Source of the DNA: Paludibacteraceae bacterium
GTDB lineage: Bacteria; Bacteroidota; Bacteroidia; Bacteroidales; Paludibacteraceae
Assembly (NCBI GenBank): GCA_017478725.1
Contig: JAFVDD010000012.1
Location: forward strand, 62,001 to 126,000
Length of the DNA: 64,000 bases
Reading direction: 5' to 3'
Positions within the stretch are counted from its first letter, which is position 1. Every line of letters begins with the position of its first letter. The notes under the pieces are model-generated. The model was not told the origin of the DNA and ran no database searches. It saw only the letters and a program-made list of their open reading frames with translations. Shown here piece by piece: positions 44,652 to 53,126 of this stretch. Position numbers and translations under genes: made by a program.

Positions 44652-45518
44652 TTAATGATGCGAGCGGCGGTAGGCGGTTGGAGAGGAACCTGTCTGGCGA
44701 GTGAAAAACTTGCCGAACAGGAGCTGGTCGTCGAAATGCAGGAACGCGGCTATGTCTTTGACGGGCATGTCGGTTTCCACCAGTAGTTGCTTCGCCTCGC
44801 GTACAACATAATGGTTAATCCACCAGTTGGCGGTTTTTCCTGTGGCGGATTTGACCTCGGTGGACAGATATTTGGGCGTAAGCGACAGCAAATCGGCGTA
44901 ATACTTGACTCCTCTGTGCTCGCGGTAGTTCTCTTCTACCAGCCTGGAGAACCGGAGCATGATTTTCTCTTCGCGCTTGTCGGTCGGTATTTCCAGCATG
45001 TTGCGGAACAGCCTGTCCGGCGCAATCAGACGGAACACAACCGACAGAATCATGGGATAGACGTCCGTCATTTCGTTGGTGCGCGGGTTAAGGAGTGTCT
45101 GTTTGCAGAGCTCCAAGGCGTTGCGGAGAACGGCCAACTCAAAATTTCCCAACTGTATCATGGGACACTGCTGGAGTTCGCGGATGATGGTATAGGAAGA
45201 TTTGGAAAACACCCTGTCACCTATTTTCTGCGAGAAGAAAAGGAGCACACTCTCCAGATCATCGCTGCAATCATAAATCACCGGCAACTGCCTCGGCAAA
45301 ATAACCATCATGGTGCCGGCAGTCAGGCGGAAAGAGTTGCCGTCTATCTCCGCCCGCAGCGAACCGCGGGTAACGATCATATATCCGAAATGCTGAATCT
45401 TGGCGGCTTCGGATGGCCGGATACAAAAACGGGGATTCTCTACAAAAAAGAAATCAGACCCCGAATGGTACAATTCGCCCGCGGAAAAGACATGCGGGAA
45501 AAATTCTGAAGCAAGCAT
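44652..45518 (-). CDS. AraC-family transcriptional regulator
   Basis: The 288-residue product has a cupin-like sensor domain and a C-terminal pair of helix-turn-helix units: YYADLLSLTPKYLSTEVKSA and DIAAFLHFDDQLLFGKFFTR, ending SSPTAYRR. AraC proteins bind direct repeats near promoters in response to a small ligand. It is divergent from a glycosyltransferase gene, with both promoters in the 206-bp space, which suggests it may control that gene as well as itself. The ligand is unknown. Confidence 0.87.
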   Translation of the reverse strand: MLASEFFPHVFSAGELYHSGSDFFFVENPRFCIRPSEAAKIQHFGYMIVTRGSLRAEIDGNSFRLTAGTMMVILPRQLPVIYDCSDDLESVLLFFSQKIGDRVFSKSSYTIIRELQQCPMIQLGNFELAVLRNALELCKQTLLNPRTNEMTDVYPMILSVVFRLIAPDRLFRNMLEIPTDKREEKIMLRFSRLVEENYREHRGVKYYADLLSLTPKYLSTEVKSATGKTANWWINHYVVREAKQLLVETDMPVKDIAAFLHFDDQLLFGKFFTRQTGSSPTAYRRSHH

Positions 45519-45567
45519 AAGGATAATTCGTTGGCTGGTTGTATATTGGAGCGTCTAATATCGGCTG

Positions 45568-45599
45568 CAAAGTTACAACGTAAATTTGACATATGCAAG
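45568..45599 (-). promoter_or_regulatory. Bacteroidota-type promoter for the AraC regulator
   Basis: On the minus strand: CTTG (45599-45596) followed by CATATG, 20 bp, TAACTTTG (45575-45568). Confidence 0.8.
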
Positions 45600-45648
45600 T
45601 ATTTCCCATACAATCGGAACTATTTCCATACGAATACGACTTATTGTA

Positions 45649-45680
45649 CTTGCGCATATACAATAAATTGAGTAATTTTG
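45649..45680 (+). promoter_or_regulatory. Bacteroidota-type promoter for the GT4 gene
   Basis: CTTG (45649-45652) followed by CGCATAT, 20 bp, TAATTTTG (45673-45680). It faces away from the AraC promoter 50 bp away. Confidence 0.8.
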
Positions 45681-45724
45681 CAGCGGAAAATAAATCTTGC
45701 ATTTCAAATCCCCGATTCAGAACC

Positions 45725-46903
45725 ATGAAGATTCTTTTTGTCATTGACACCTACGACACCGGCAACAACGGCACCAGCATCTCCGCCCAGCGTTTTGCTG
45801 CCGAGTTGCGCAGTCGCGGACACGAAGTGATGATCCTTACTACCGGAGAGCCCGGAGAGCACCGTTTCAACGTGCCCGATTTCCACATGCCTCTTTTCCA
45901 GCCGTTGATGGACAAGCATGACTTCAACTTCGCCAAATTCTGGGGAGACAAGGCATTGGATATTATCCATAAAGCTGTTGACAGGGCGGATATAGTGCAT
46001 TGTTTTCTGCCCTTCGCGCTGGAAACGACTGCGCAACGGTATGCGCAACGCACAGGCAAACCTTGTACGGGAGCCTTCCATATCCAGCCGGAGAATATGA
46101 CCTCGTCCGTCAACTTGGGTAAAGTAACATGGGTGAACGAACTCTTCTACCAGCAGTTCCGATTCAATATGTACAATAATTTCAGGCACGTCCACTGCCC
46201 CTCGCAGTTCATGGCGGACATGGTGATAGAGCGTGGCTATACCGCCAAAATGCACGTCATCAGCAACGGCATACAGGATGCGTTCCTCGAAGCCGGCAAG
46301 CATCATATCGACTGCGGCAAACCTGCTCGACGACCGGAGTTCGAGGGCAAGAAAGTGATTATGATGGTGGGGCGGCTGAGTCAGGAGAAACGGCAGGATG
46401 TGATTATCAATGCAGTGCAATACAGCCGCTATGCCGACCAAATACAACTCGTCTTCGCCGGCAACGGCCCGGAGAAAGAGAAATACGAGGAACTGGGCAA
46501 AACGCTCAAGTACCCGCCTATGTTTGTCTATCTGAGCCGCGAGCAACTGATTGACATGCTGGGACAAGTGGATGTCTATGTGCATGCCTCGGATATGGAG
46601 AGCGAGGCTATCAGTTGCATCGAGGCTTTCGCTACCGCTCTCGTGCCCGTGATCGCCAACAGCGAAGTGAGTGCCACGCCGCAGTTCGCACTCGACGGAC
46701 GTAGTCTGTTCCTGCCCGGCAATCCGAAAGACCTGGCAAGGGCGTGGGATTACTGGCTCGACCACCCCAACGAACGCAAATACATGGAGCAACTCTATTA
46801 CCAATCCGCCCAACGCTATAGCCTCAGCAACTCCGTTACGCTGTTCGAGGCTATGCTCCGCGAGGAAATCGACGACTGCCGCCGCATCGCCATGACACCA
46901 TAA
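45725..46903 (+). CDS. GT4-family glycosyltransferase
   Basis: The 392-residue product opens with ILFVIDTYDTGNNGTSISAQ, the donor loop of GT4 enzymes of the diacylglycerol/mannosyl type. The second domain has VGRLSQEKRQDVII and HASDMESEAISCIEAFATALVP, in which Glu-Ser-Glu-Ala-Ile-Ser and the later Glu form the E-x7-E-like donor site. A lipid or surface sugar acceptor is likely. It is the only gene after its promoter and ends before a repeat and terminator. ATG at 45725 is preferred; the upstream part of the frame contains the promoter. Confidence 0.85.
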   Translation: MKILFVIDTYDTGNNGTSISAQRFAAELRSRGHEVMILTTGEPGEHRFNVPDFHMPLFQPLMDKHDFNFAKFWGDKALDIIHKAVDRADIVHCFLPFALETTAQRYAQRTGKPCTGAFHIQPENMTSSVNLGKVTWVNELFYQQFRFNMYNNFRHVHCPSQFMADMVIERGYTAKMHVISNGIQDAFLEAGKHHIDCGKPARRPEFEGKKVIMMVGRLSQEKRQDVIINAVQYSRYADQIQLVFAGNGPEKEKYEELGKTLKYPPMFVYLSREQLIDMLGQVDVYVHASDMESEAISCIEAFATALVPVIANSEVSATPQFALDGRSLFLPGNPKDLARAWDYWLDHPNERKYMEQLYYQSAQRYSLSNSVTLFEAMLREEIDDCRRIAMTP

Positions 46904-46933
46904 CGGCGTCATTTGACCTTCGGGTCAAGAACG

Positions 46934-46958
46934 CGACCATCACGCGACCATGTTACGA
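46934..46958. repeat. 11-bp-periodic dispersed repeat
   Basis: CGA recurs at 46934, 46945 and 46956. The first 18 bp (CGACCATCACGCGACCAT) are identical to 15159-15176, and the extension GTTACGAC matches the reverse complement of 15122-15129. Confidence 0.85.
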
Positions 46959-47090
46959 CGACAACATAGGAACGGTATTGGAGCAATAAAAAAACGCCCG
47001 CACATATAGTGCCGACGCTTTCTTACCATGTCGTCATATCGTCATGTCATCATGTCTGACTTCTGACGGCCGATGCAGGTCTGACCTGGC

Positions 47091-47120
47091 AAAAAAAAGC
47101 GCTTTTCGGCGCTTTTTTTT
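47091..47120. terminator. Intrinsic terminator with a perfect 12-bp stem
   Basis: AAAAAAAAGCGC, loop TTTTCG, GCGCTTTTTTTT. It separates the GT4 gene from prfB; its last T residues form part of the prfB -33 box. Confidence 0.88.
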
Positions 47121-47149
47121 GCATATTTGAAAAAAAAGCAGTACCTTTG
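47118..47149 (+). promoter_or_regulatory. Bacteroidota-type promoter for prfB
   Basis: TTTG (47118-47121) followed by CATATTTG, 20 bp, TACCTTTG (47142-47149). The -33 box overlaps the terminator's T-tract. Confidence 0.8.
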
Positions 47150-47180
47150 TAGCCGATTTAGATTGGCTTATTATAGACTT

Positions 47181-48287
47181 ATGATTACAATAGAACAACT
47201 CAAAGACATCCAGCAACGCGCGGACAAGCTCAAAGCGTACCTGCAGATTGACGAAAAACGCATCCAGCTGGAGGAAGAAGAACTGCACACACAGGCACCC
47301 GGTTTCTGGGACGACGCCAAGGCCGCCGAGGCGCAGATGCGCAAAGTAAAGAGTATCAAACGATGGATAGAAGGATACGAAGGCGTGCGCTCGGCCGTGG
47401 AAGAACTCGCGCTCGCGTTTGATTACTACAAGGAGGAATTGGTGACCGAGCAGGAAGTGGACGCCGCCTACTCTCACGCCCTGGCGGAAGTAGAAGATCT
47501 CGAAATGAAGAACATGCTCTCGCACGAGGAGGATCAGATGCCGGCCGTGCTCAAAATCGTCTCCGGCGCCGGCGGCACCGAGGCGCAGGACTGGGCGGAG
47601 CAACTCATGCGTATGTACCAGCGGTATTGCGAGAAACATGATTACAAAGTGACAATCGCCAACCTCCAGGAGGGCGATGAGGCAGGTATCAAAACCGTCA
47701 CTTTCAATATAGAAGGCGACATGGCGTACGGTTATCTCAAATCCGAGAACGGCGTTCACCGTCTCGTCCGCGTCAGCCCCTATAACGCGCAGGGCAAACG
47801 CATGACTTCGTTCGCGTCCGTCTTCGTCGTGCCGCTCATCGACGACACTATCGAAGTGGAAGTCAACCCTGCCGGCATCAGCTGGGACACGTTCCGCAGC
47901 TCCGGAGCCGGAGGACAGAACGTCAACAAAGTGGAGTCAGGCGTGCGGCTGCACTATAAGTTCGTCAACCCACTCACCAACCAGCCCGACGAGATTGTCA
48001 TTGAGAACACCGAAACACGCGACCAGCCCAAGAACCGCGAGAACGCTCTCCGCCACCTCCGTTCGCAACTCTACGAACTGGAGCTGGAGAAACGACGCCA
48101 GGCACAAGCCAAAGTGGAGGCTGGCAAGAAAAAGATTGAATGGGGCAGCCAGATACGCTCCTACGTCTTTGACGACCGACGCGTGAAAGACCACCGCACC
48201 AACTATCAGACCTCCAACGTCAACGCCGTCATGGACGGCGACATCGACGCCTTTATCAAAGCTTACTTAATGGAATTCTCGGATTAA
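47181..48287 (+). CDS. prfB: Peptide chain release factor 2
   Basis: The 368-residue product has the catalytic GGQ loop (SSGAGGQNVNKV, Gly244-Gln246) and the stop-codon-reading tripeptide as Ser-Pro-Tyr (199-201) where most RF2 proteins have Ser-Pro-Phe. It releases peptides at UAA and UGA codons. The frame is uninterrupted from ATG 47181, so the programmed +1 frameshift of many prfB genes is absent. It leads a co-directional run with the C1 peptidase, YigZ, acyltransferase, coaD and S41 genes. Confidence 0.94.
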   Translation: MITIEQLKDIQQRADKLKAYLQIDEKRIQLEEEELHTQAPGFWDDAKAAEAQMRKVKSIKRWIEGYEGVRSAVEELALAFDYYKEELVTEQEVDAAYSHALAEVEDLEMKNMLSHEEDQMPAVLKIVSGAGGTEAQDWAEQLMRMYQRYCEKHDYKVTIANLQEGDEAGIKTVTFNIEGDMAYGYLKSENGVHRLVRVSPYNAQGKRMTSFASVFVVPLIDDTIEVEVNPAGISWDTFRSSGAGGQNVNKVESGVRLHYKFVNPLTNQPDEIVIENTETRDQPKNRENALRHLRSQLYELELEKRRQAQAKVEAGKKKIEWGSQIRSYVFDDRRVKDHRTNYQTSNVNAVMDGDIDAFIKAYLMEFSD

Positions 48288-48311
48288 CGAAATTCAACAC
48301 TACTTACAGAT

Positions 48312-49523
48312 ATGAAAAAGATTGTAACAATCATGGCGCTTGTCGCGCTGACAATGAGTGCATTTGCACAAACAGACAGCACTGAAGTGAAAAAAGACAG
48401 CGTGGAGGAGGGTTTCCGCTTCACCACAATAGACAGCGTGGCTATCACGCGTGTGAAAGACCAGAACCGCAGCGGCACTTGCTGGGCGTTCTCCACATTA
48501 GGATTTCTGGAGTCGGAAGTGCTGCGCATCAAGGGCATAGAGGTGGAGTTCGCGCCTATGTTCGTGGCCAGCAAGACGATGATTGACCGCGCCACCTACT
48601 GCGTGCGTATGTACAACGAGCCTAAGTTCGCTGAAGGCGGTTCTGCCTACGATGTCATCTATTGTATGCAGCACTACGGACTGGTGCCCAAGAGCGCCAT
48701 GCCGGGTATCCGCTACGGTTGGACAGAGGCCGACACACTGCCCGTTTTCGGCGAACTGAGCGCAGTAGCCGGAGGGTACCTGAACGGGCTGACTAAGCAG
48801 AAGAAACTCAGCCCGGTATGGAGGGAAGGATTGCAGGCGATATACGACACCTATCTGGGCAAATGTCCCGAGGAGTTTGAATACGAGGGCAAGACATACA
48901 CGCCGCAGTCGTTCGTCAAGAGCCTCGGCCTGAATGCCGACGACTATGTGTCACTCACCAGCTACACCCACCACCCCTTCTATGAGCGCTTCGCACTGGA
49001 GGTGCCCGACAACTGGCGCATGGACCAGATGTACAACCTGCCTATTGACGAACTGATGGCAGTGATCGACAACGCTATCGCCTCCGGATATACGCTCGCA
49101 TGGGGCGCTGACGTCAGCGAGTTGGGCTTCACGCGCAAGGGCATAGGCGTTGTGCCGGATGCCGACAAGGGCGCCGACCTCACAGGAAGCGACATGGCCA
49201 AATGGGTGGGCTACACGGCGGACAAGAAAAAAGAAGAACTGACCAAACGGCCCCTGCCCGAGAAGGAAATCACCCAGCAAATGCGCCAGGACGCCTACGA
49301 CAACTGGGAAACCACCGACGACCACGGCATGCAGATATTCGGTATCGCGCACGACCAGAACGGCAAAAAATACTATATGGTCAAAAACAGTTGGGGCACC
49401 ATGCGCTCCGATTACAAGGGTATCTGGTACATCAGCGAGGCTTTCATGCGCTACAAGACTAACGACGTTCTCGTCCACAAGAACGCTATCCCCAAAAACA
49501 TACGCAAAAAACTCAGCCTCTGA
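48312..49523 (+). CDS. Exported C1 cysteine peptidase (bleomycin hydrolase-like)
   Basis: The 403-residue product has a signal peptide (MKKIVTIMALVALTMSAFA) and the C1 triad: Cys57 in NRSGTCWAFST, His338 in DDHGMQIFG and Asn359 in VKNSWGT. The long inserts between them match aminopeptidase C/bleomycin hydrolase. Unlike those cytoplasmic enzymes it is exported, so it probably trims peptides in the periplasm or at the surface. Its stop codon lies in a heptanucleotide array that continues to the next start. Confidence 0.9.
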   Translation: MKKIVTIMALVALTMSAFAQTDSTEVKKDSVEEGFRFTTIDSVAITRVKDQNRSGTCWAFSTLGFLESEVLRIKGIEVEFAPMFVASKTMIDRATYCVRMYNEPKFAEGGSAYDVIYCMQHYGLVPKSAMPGIRYGWTEADTLPVFGELSAVAGGYLNGLTKQKKLSPVWREGLQAIYDTYLGKCPEEFEYEGKTYTPQSFVKSLGLNADDYVSLTSYTHHPFYERFALEVPDNWRMDQMYNLPIDELMAVIDNAIASGYTLAWGADVSELGFTRKGIGVVPDADKGADLTGSDMAKWVGYTADKKKEELTKRPLPEKEITQQMRQDAYDNWETTDDHGMQIFGIAHDQNGKKYYMVKNSWGTMRSDYKGIWYISEAFMRYKTNDVLVHKNAIPKNIRKKLSL

Positions 49524-49561
49524 TGGCTGAATACTGACGGCTGAATACGAATGGCTGCCGA
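49520..49561. repeat. Heptanucleotide array filling the gap between two genes
   Basis: Units CTGATGG, CTGAATA, CTGACGG, CTGAATA, CGAATGG and CTGCCGA run every 7 bp. The first contains the peptidase stop, and the fifth contains the ATG of the YigZ-like gene (49551). Confidence 0.85.
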
Positions 49562-49913
49562 AGGCATATATAAAGACCGCGGGTCGAAGTTTCTCGCCTT
49601 TGCCGAGCGAATCAAAGACGAGGACGAAGCCAAAACGCGCATAGCGTGGTACAAGAAAAAATACCACGACGCCCGCCATGTGTGCTACGCCTACCGCCTG
49701 GGCGCCAACCTCTGGCGCACCAAGGACGACGGCGAACCTCACGGCACGGCAGGCGCACCTATCCTCCGCTCCATTGACGCCCGCGGGATGGATAATATGC
49801 TGGTAGTCGTAGTACGCTATTTCGGCGGCACACTGCTCGGCACGGGCGGACTGATGGTAGCCTACCGCGAAGCCGCCAAAGCCGCATTGGACAAAATGAA
49901 TGACGAAAACTAA
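49551..49913 (+). CDS. YigZ/IMPACT-family protein
   Basis: The 120-residue product has the IMPACT N-terminal signature GSKFLAFAERI, HDARHVCYAYRLG, DDGEPHGTAG and VVRYFGGTLLGTGGL. These small proteins are conserved; E. coli YigZ and eukaryotic IMPACT are linked to translation control, but the bacterial role is unclear. It lacks the usual C-terminal ferredoxin-like domain. The N-terminus is shorter than in relatives by about ten residues because the start codon is inside the repeat array and an in-frame stop (49542) lies just upstream. Confidence 0.88.
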   Translation: MAAEGIYKDRGSKFLAFAERIKDEDEAKTRIAWYKKKYHDARHVCYAYRLGANLWRTKDDGEPHGTAGAPILRSIDARGMDNMLVVVVRYFGGTLLGTGGLMVAYREAAKAALDKMNDEN

Positions 49914-49932
49914 AAAGTGAAAGGCAACTGTT

Positions 49933-50937
49933 TTGGATAATCAATATAAGGACATAGCCTGTTACCACACGGCGGCATTGCTGCCGGTAAGCGACTTGCT
50001 GTTTGTGTTTCCATACTTGCAATACCTGCAATGCAAAACCACCAAGAGCCTACGGCTGGACTACCTGGGCGACCGCAAACAGATTGAACGGGACATCCGT
50101 CACGGCGCTTTTTTCATGACCAACCACCGCGACATTGTGATGGACGCGGCATGGCTGTCGTTCCTGTTGCGCAAACGCTATCTCATCCGCCCGTATATGG
50201 GCGTGGGAGACAATCTGTTCGCAAAAAAATGGATAGAAGTGGCAATGCGTTTCAACCGCTGTTTCGCTGTCAAACGCGGCTGCGGAGCACACGCACAACT
50301 GGAGAACGCCAGAAAACTGTCCGCTTACATCCGCTACCTGCGCGGACGGCATAAATCTATCTGGCTGGCACAGCGTGAAGGGCGCGCCAAGGACAGCAAC
50401 GACCTCACACAGACTTCTGTTCTGCATATGCTCACCATGGACAACCCGGATTTCTTTGAGGCCGTCAAAACGCTCAATATCTGCCCGGTAAGTATCTCGT
50501 ACGAATACGACCCGTGCGATTTTCTCAAAGCCAAAGAGATGCAGTTCCGTCGCGACAACCCGCGCTGGCACAAAACAAAACGCGACGACGTCGAGTCGAT
50601 GGCTACGGGTATCAAGGGCTACAAAGGCCGCGTGGTCTATCGCCTCACGCCGAGCATCAATACGGAGATAGACGCTATGCTCGCCGCACACCCCGAATAC
50701 CGCACGCTGCCGCACAGCGAACAGGCGCAACAGGTGTGCAACCTGATTGACAGGCATATTCATTTGGGCTACGAGATATTCGATCGTGGCACAGAATTTG
50801 ATTCCTATATCGAAAGCCGAATCGCCAAGATTGACATCCCTGACAAGGACGAAGCCTTCTTGCGTGAGAAACTGTACGAAATGTACCGCAATCCGGTCAT
50901 CAACCATCAGAAAGCGGTGCAAACTGCAAACTGTTAA
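49933..50937 (+). CDS. PlsC-like glycerolipid acyltransferase
   Basis: The 334-residue product has the acyltransferase motif FFMTNHRDIVMD, in which His and Asp are separated by five rather than four residues, and LAQREGRAKDSND in place of the usual EGTRSR. It is a soluble or peripheral form without clear membrane helices. It most likely acylates a lipid precursor (1-acyl-glycerol-3-phosphate or a lipid A-like acceptor). The start is a TTG at 49933, the only plausible codon after the in-frame stop at 49918 that keeps the N-terminal DIACYHTAALLPVSD. Confidence 0.75.
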   Translation: MDNQYKDIACYHTAALLPVSDLLFVFPYLQYLQCKTTKSLRLDYLGDRKQIERDIRHGAFFMTNHRDIVMDAAWLSFLLRKRYLIRPYMGVGDNLFAKKWIEVAMRFNRCFAVKRGCGAHAQLENARKLSAYIRYLRGRHKSIWLAQREGRAKDSNDLTQTSVLHMLTMDNPDFFEAVKTLNICPVSISYEYDPCDFLKAKEMQFRRDNPRWHKTKRDDVESMATGIKGYKGRVVYRLTPSINTEIDAMLAAHPEYRTLPHSEQAQQVCNLIDRHIHLGYEIFDRGTEFDSYIESRIAKIDIPDKDEAFLREKLYEMYRNPVINHQKAVQTANC

Positions 50938-50966
50938 TTGCTAATTGATAATTCTTAATCATAATG
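50933..50966. repeat. Heptanucleotide array filling the gap before coaD
   Basis: Units GTTAATT, GCTAATT, GATAATT and CTTAATC, then ATAATGA, run every 7 bp. The first contains the acyltransferase stop TAA (50935), and the last contains the coaD ATG (50964). Confidence 0.85.
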
Positions 50967-51413
50967 AAAAAAGCTATTTTCCCGGGATCCTTCGATCCGT
51001 TCACCATAGGCCATTACGACATTGTGAAACGCGGCCTCCAGTTGTTTGACGAAATCATTATTGGCATCGGTCGCAACAGTACGAAAAAAGAAACCTTCCC
51101 TATCCGCGAGCGCGAGGAAGCTATCCGCAAAATCTTTGCCGACGAACCGCGCGTCAAAGTGGTTATCTATGACTGCCTGACGGTGGATTTCGCCCAAGCA
51201 AACGACGCCAGGTTCATCCTTCGCGGTATCCGCTGCGTAGAGGATTTCGAGTATGAGCGCAATATGGCAGAGGCTAACAAGCAACTCACCGGCATTGAGA
51301 CGATTATCCTCTATACGCGCCCTGAGTATGCACACATCTCCTCTACCCTGGTACGCGACCTGTATTCGTACGGCAAGGATGTCAGCGCCTATGTGCCGAA
51401 CAAACTACGGTAA
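50964..51413 (+). CDS. coaD: Phosphopantetheine adenylyltransferase
   Basis: The 149-residue product has the nucleotidyltransferase motif PGSFDPFTIGHYD and the late ISSTLVRDLYSYGKDV. It transfers AMP from ATP to 4'-phosphopantetheine in coenzyme A synthesis. Size and motifs are those of the standard bacterial enzyme. Its start lies inside the heptanucleotide array that spans the gap to the acyltransferase. Confidence 0.95.
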   Translation: MKKAIFPGSFDPFTIGHYDIVKRGLQLFDEIIIGIGRNSTKKETFPIREREEAIRKIFADEPRVKVVIYDCLTVDFAQANDARFILRGIRCVEDFEYERNMAEANKQLTGIETIILYTRPEYAHISSTLVRDLYSYGKDVSAYVPNKLR

Positions 51414-51448
51414 ACAGAATCAGCAACGCTAAAAGATTAAAGACCACA

Positions 51449-53089
51449 ATGACCGGTAAGCCACAACACATTTTCATCCTTGTTCTTTGCTCCTTGTTCC
51501 TTACTCCTGCACAGGCGCAGGAGAGGCAGGCTACTTCGCGGGCTGAAGAGTGCATTAATATCTTCACCGACGTGCTGCGCCAGGTGGATGTCAACTACGT
51601 GGACACACTCAATTATGAGCAGCTCACCGAGACGGCTATCAACGCCATGCTCCGCAAGATAGACCCCTATACCGTCTATTATCCTAACAAAAACGACCGC
51701 GACCTGCGGATGATGACCACCGGCAAGTACGGCGGTATAGGTTCGATCATTCAGCAGCGCCCTGCGCCCGCCAAAGACACCAAGGCGAATGGACGGAAAA
51801 CCAAAGTGTCGAAAGACAGCCTCTGGACCTACGCCGTCAATCCCTACGAAGGCAAGCCTGCGCAGCGTGCCGGAGTACAGGCAGGCGACCGTATTCTGTC
51901 GGTGGACGGCAAAACCACTCGCGGACTGAGCGTGAGCGAAGTGAGCAACAACCTCCGCGGCATTCCCGGCACGACGGTCGTACTGGAGTTGCAACGCGAG
52001 GGAGTGGACAAACCCTTCAAGGTAGAAATCGTGCGCGAGGATATCCATTTGGACCCCATACAATACTATACGGCTATCAGCGCTGACACGCTGACCGAGA
52101 AAGTGGGATATATATCGTTTGGCGAATTTACCGAAGGCTCTGCCCAGGAGTTCAGCAACGCGCTGGATGACCTCTATTACAACCAAGGCGCACGGCGGCT
52201 GATCATTGACCTGCGCGGCAACGGAGGAGGCATAGTGGACGAAGCGATGCAGATGGTCAACCTCTTTGTGGATCGCGACCAGCTGGTGGTGGAAACCAAA
52301 GGCAAGACATCCAACAGCAACCGCACTTACCGCACGCGCAATAACCCGCGCTACAAAGACCTGCCGCTCATTATTCTGGTGGACAAGAACTCCGCCTCTG
52401 CCAGCGAAATCGTTTCCGGCGCATTGCAGGATTTAGGCCGGGCCAAACTGATCGGTCAACGCACTTTCGGCAAAGGCTTGGTACAGAACGTACGCCCTGT
52501 GGTGTACGGCGGGCATGTCAAAGTGACTACCAGCAAGTATTACCTTCCTTCCGGCCGTTGCATTCAGGCAATCGACTACAGCGAGGCGCAGAAAGGCCAC
52601 GAACTCAAACGCGACACAGCCGGAGGAATCCTGCCGGATATAGTGCTGGACGACAGCGCTAAAGTGGACATCACCTATTCGCTCTACATCAACAACTATT
52701 TCTTTGATTACGCCACGCGCTACCATCGTCTGCATGCCGAAATCGCCGCGCCTGAGGTGTTTGAGCTGAGCGATGCGGACATCGAGGATTTCTGCCGATA
52801 CCTGGACGAACGCGAATTTAAATACGAAACCGAGACTGGCAAGTTCTTCTCCGATATGATCCGGATGGCGGAGCACGAAGACATCGACACCGCTACCCTC
52901 GCCCGTCTGAAAGCCATGGAGGCCGATCTGACACCGGATTTCCGTGAAGCTGTTGCACGCAACAAAGAGGAAGTAAAAAATCTGCTTGGCAGCGAGATAG
53001 TGCTTCGTTATTACTACCAGCGCGGCCAAGCAGCCTATCAGTTGCGCTACGACAAAGAACTTCACCGCGCACTACAGGAGTTCAAGTAA
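51449..53089 (+). CDS. S41-family C-terminal processing peptidase
   Basis: The 546-residue product has a signal peptide (IFILVLCSLFLTPAQAQ), a PDZ domain (AGVQAGDRILSVDGKTTRG) and the S41 catalytic core: Ser315 in DKNSASASEIVSGAL and Lys342 in RTFGKGLVQ. These serine-lysine peptidases cut proteins near the C-terminus in the periplasm. It ends 37 bp from the convergent hppA gene. Confidence 0.93.
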   Translation: MTGKPQHIFILVLCSLFLTPAQAQERQATSRAEECINIFTDVLRQVDVNYVDTLNYEQLTETAINAMLRKIDPYTVYYPNKNDRDLRMMTTGKYGGIGSIIQQRPAPAKDTKANGRKTKVSKDSLWTYAVNPYEGKPAQRAGVQAGDRILSVDGKTTRGLSVSEVSNNLRGIPGTTVVLELQREGVDKPFKVEIVREDIHLDPIQYYTAISADTLTEKVGYISFGEFTEGSAQEFSNALDDLYYNQGARRLIIDLRGNGGGIVDEAMQMVNLFVDRDQLVVETKGKTSNSNRTYRTRNNPRYKDLPLIILVDKNSASASEIVSGALQDLGRAKLIGQRTFGKGLVQNVRPVVYGGHVKVTTSKYYLPSGRCIQAIDYSEAQKGHELKRDTAGGILPDIVLDDSAKVDITYSLYINNYFFDYATRYHRLHAEIAAPEVFELSDADIEDFCRYLDEREFKYETETGKFFSDMIRMAEHEDIDTATLARLKAMEADLTPDFREAVARNKEEVKNLLGSEIVLRYYYQRGQAAYQLRYDKELHRALQEFK

Positions 53090-53126
53090 TACGCCGTCTG
53101 TCCGGTTGTCCTTCCCTGCTCTTGGA

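Noticed and set aside
45704-46912. 402-codon open frame antisense to the GT4 gene
   Set aside because: The plus-strand frame has clear GT4 motifs and a promoter; this one has neither.
47127-47300. Programmed +1 frameshift in prfB
   Set aside because: The frame is continuous from ATG 47181 with no in-frame TGA near codon 26.
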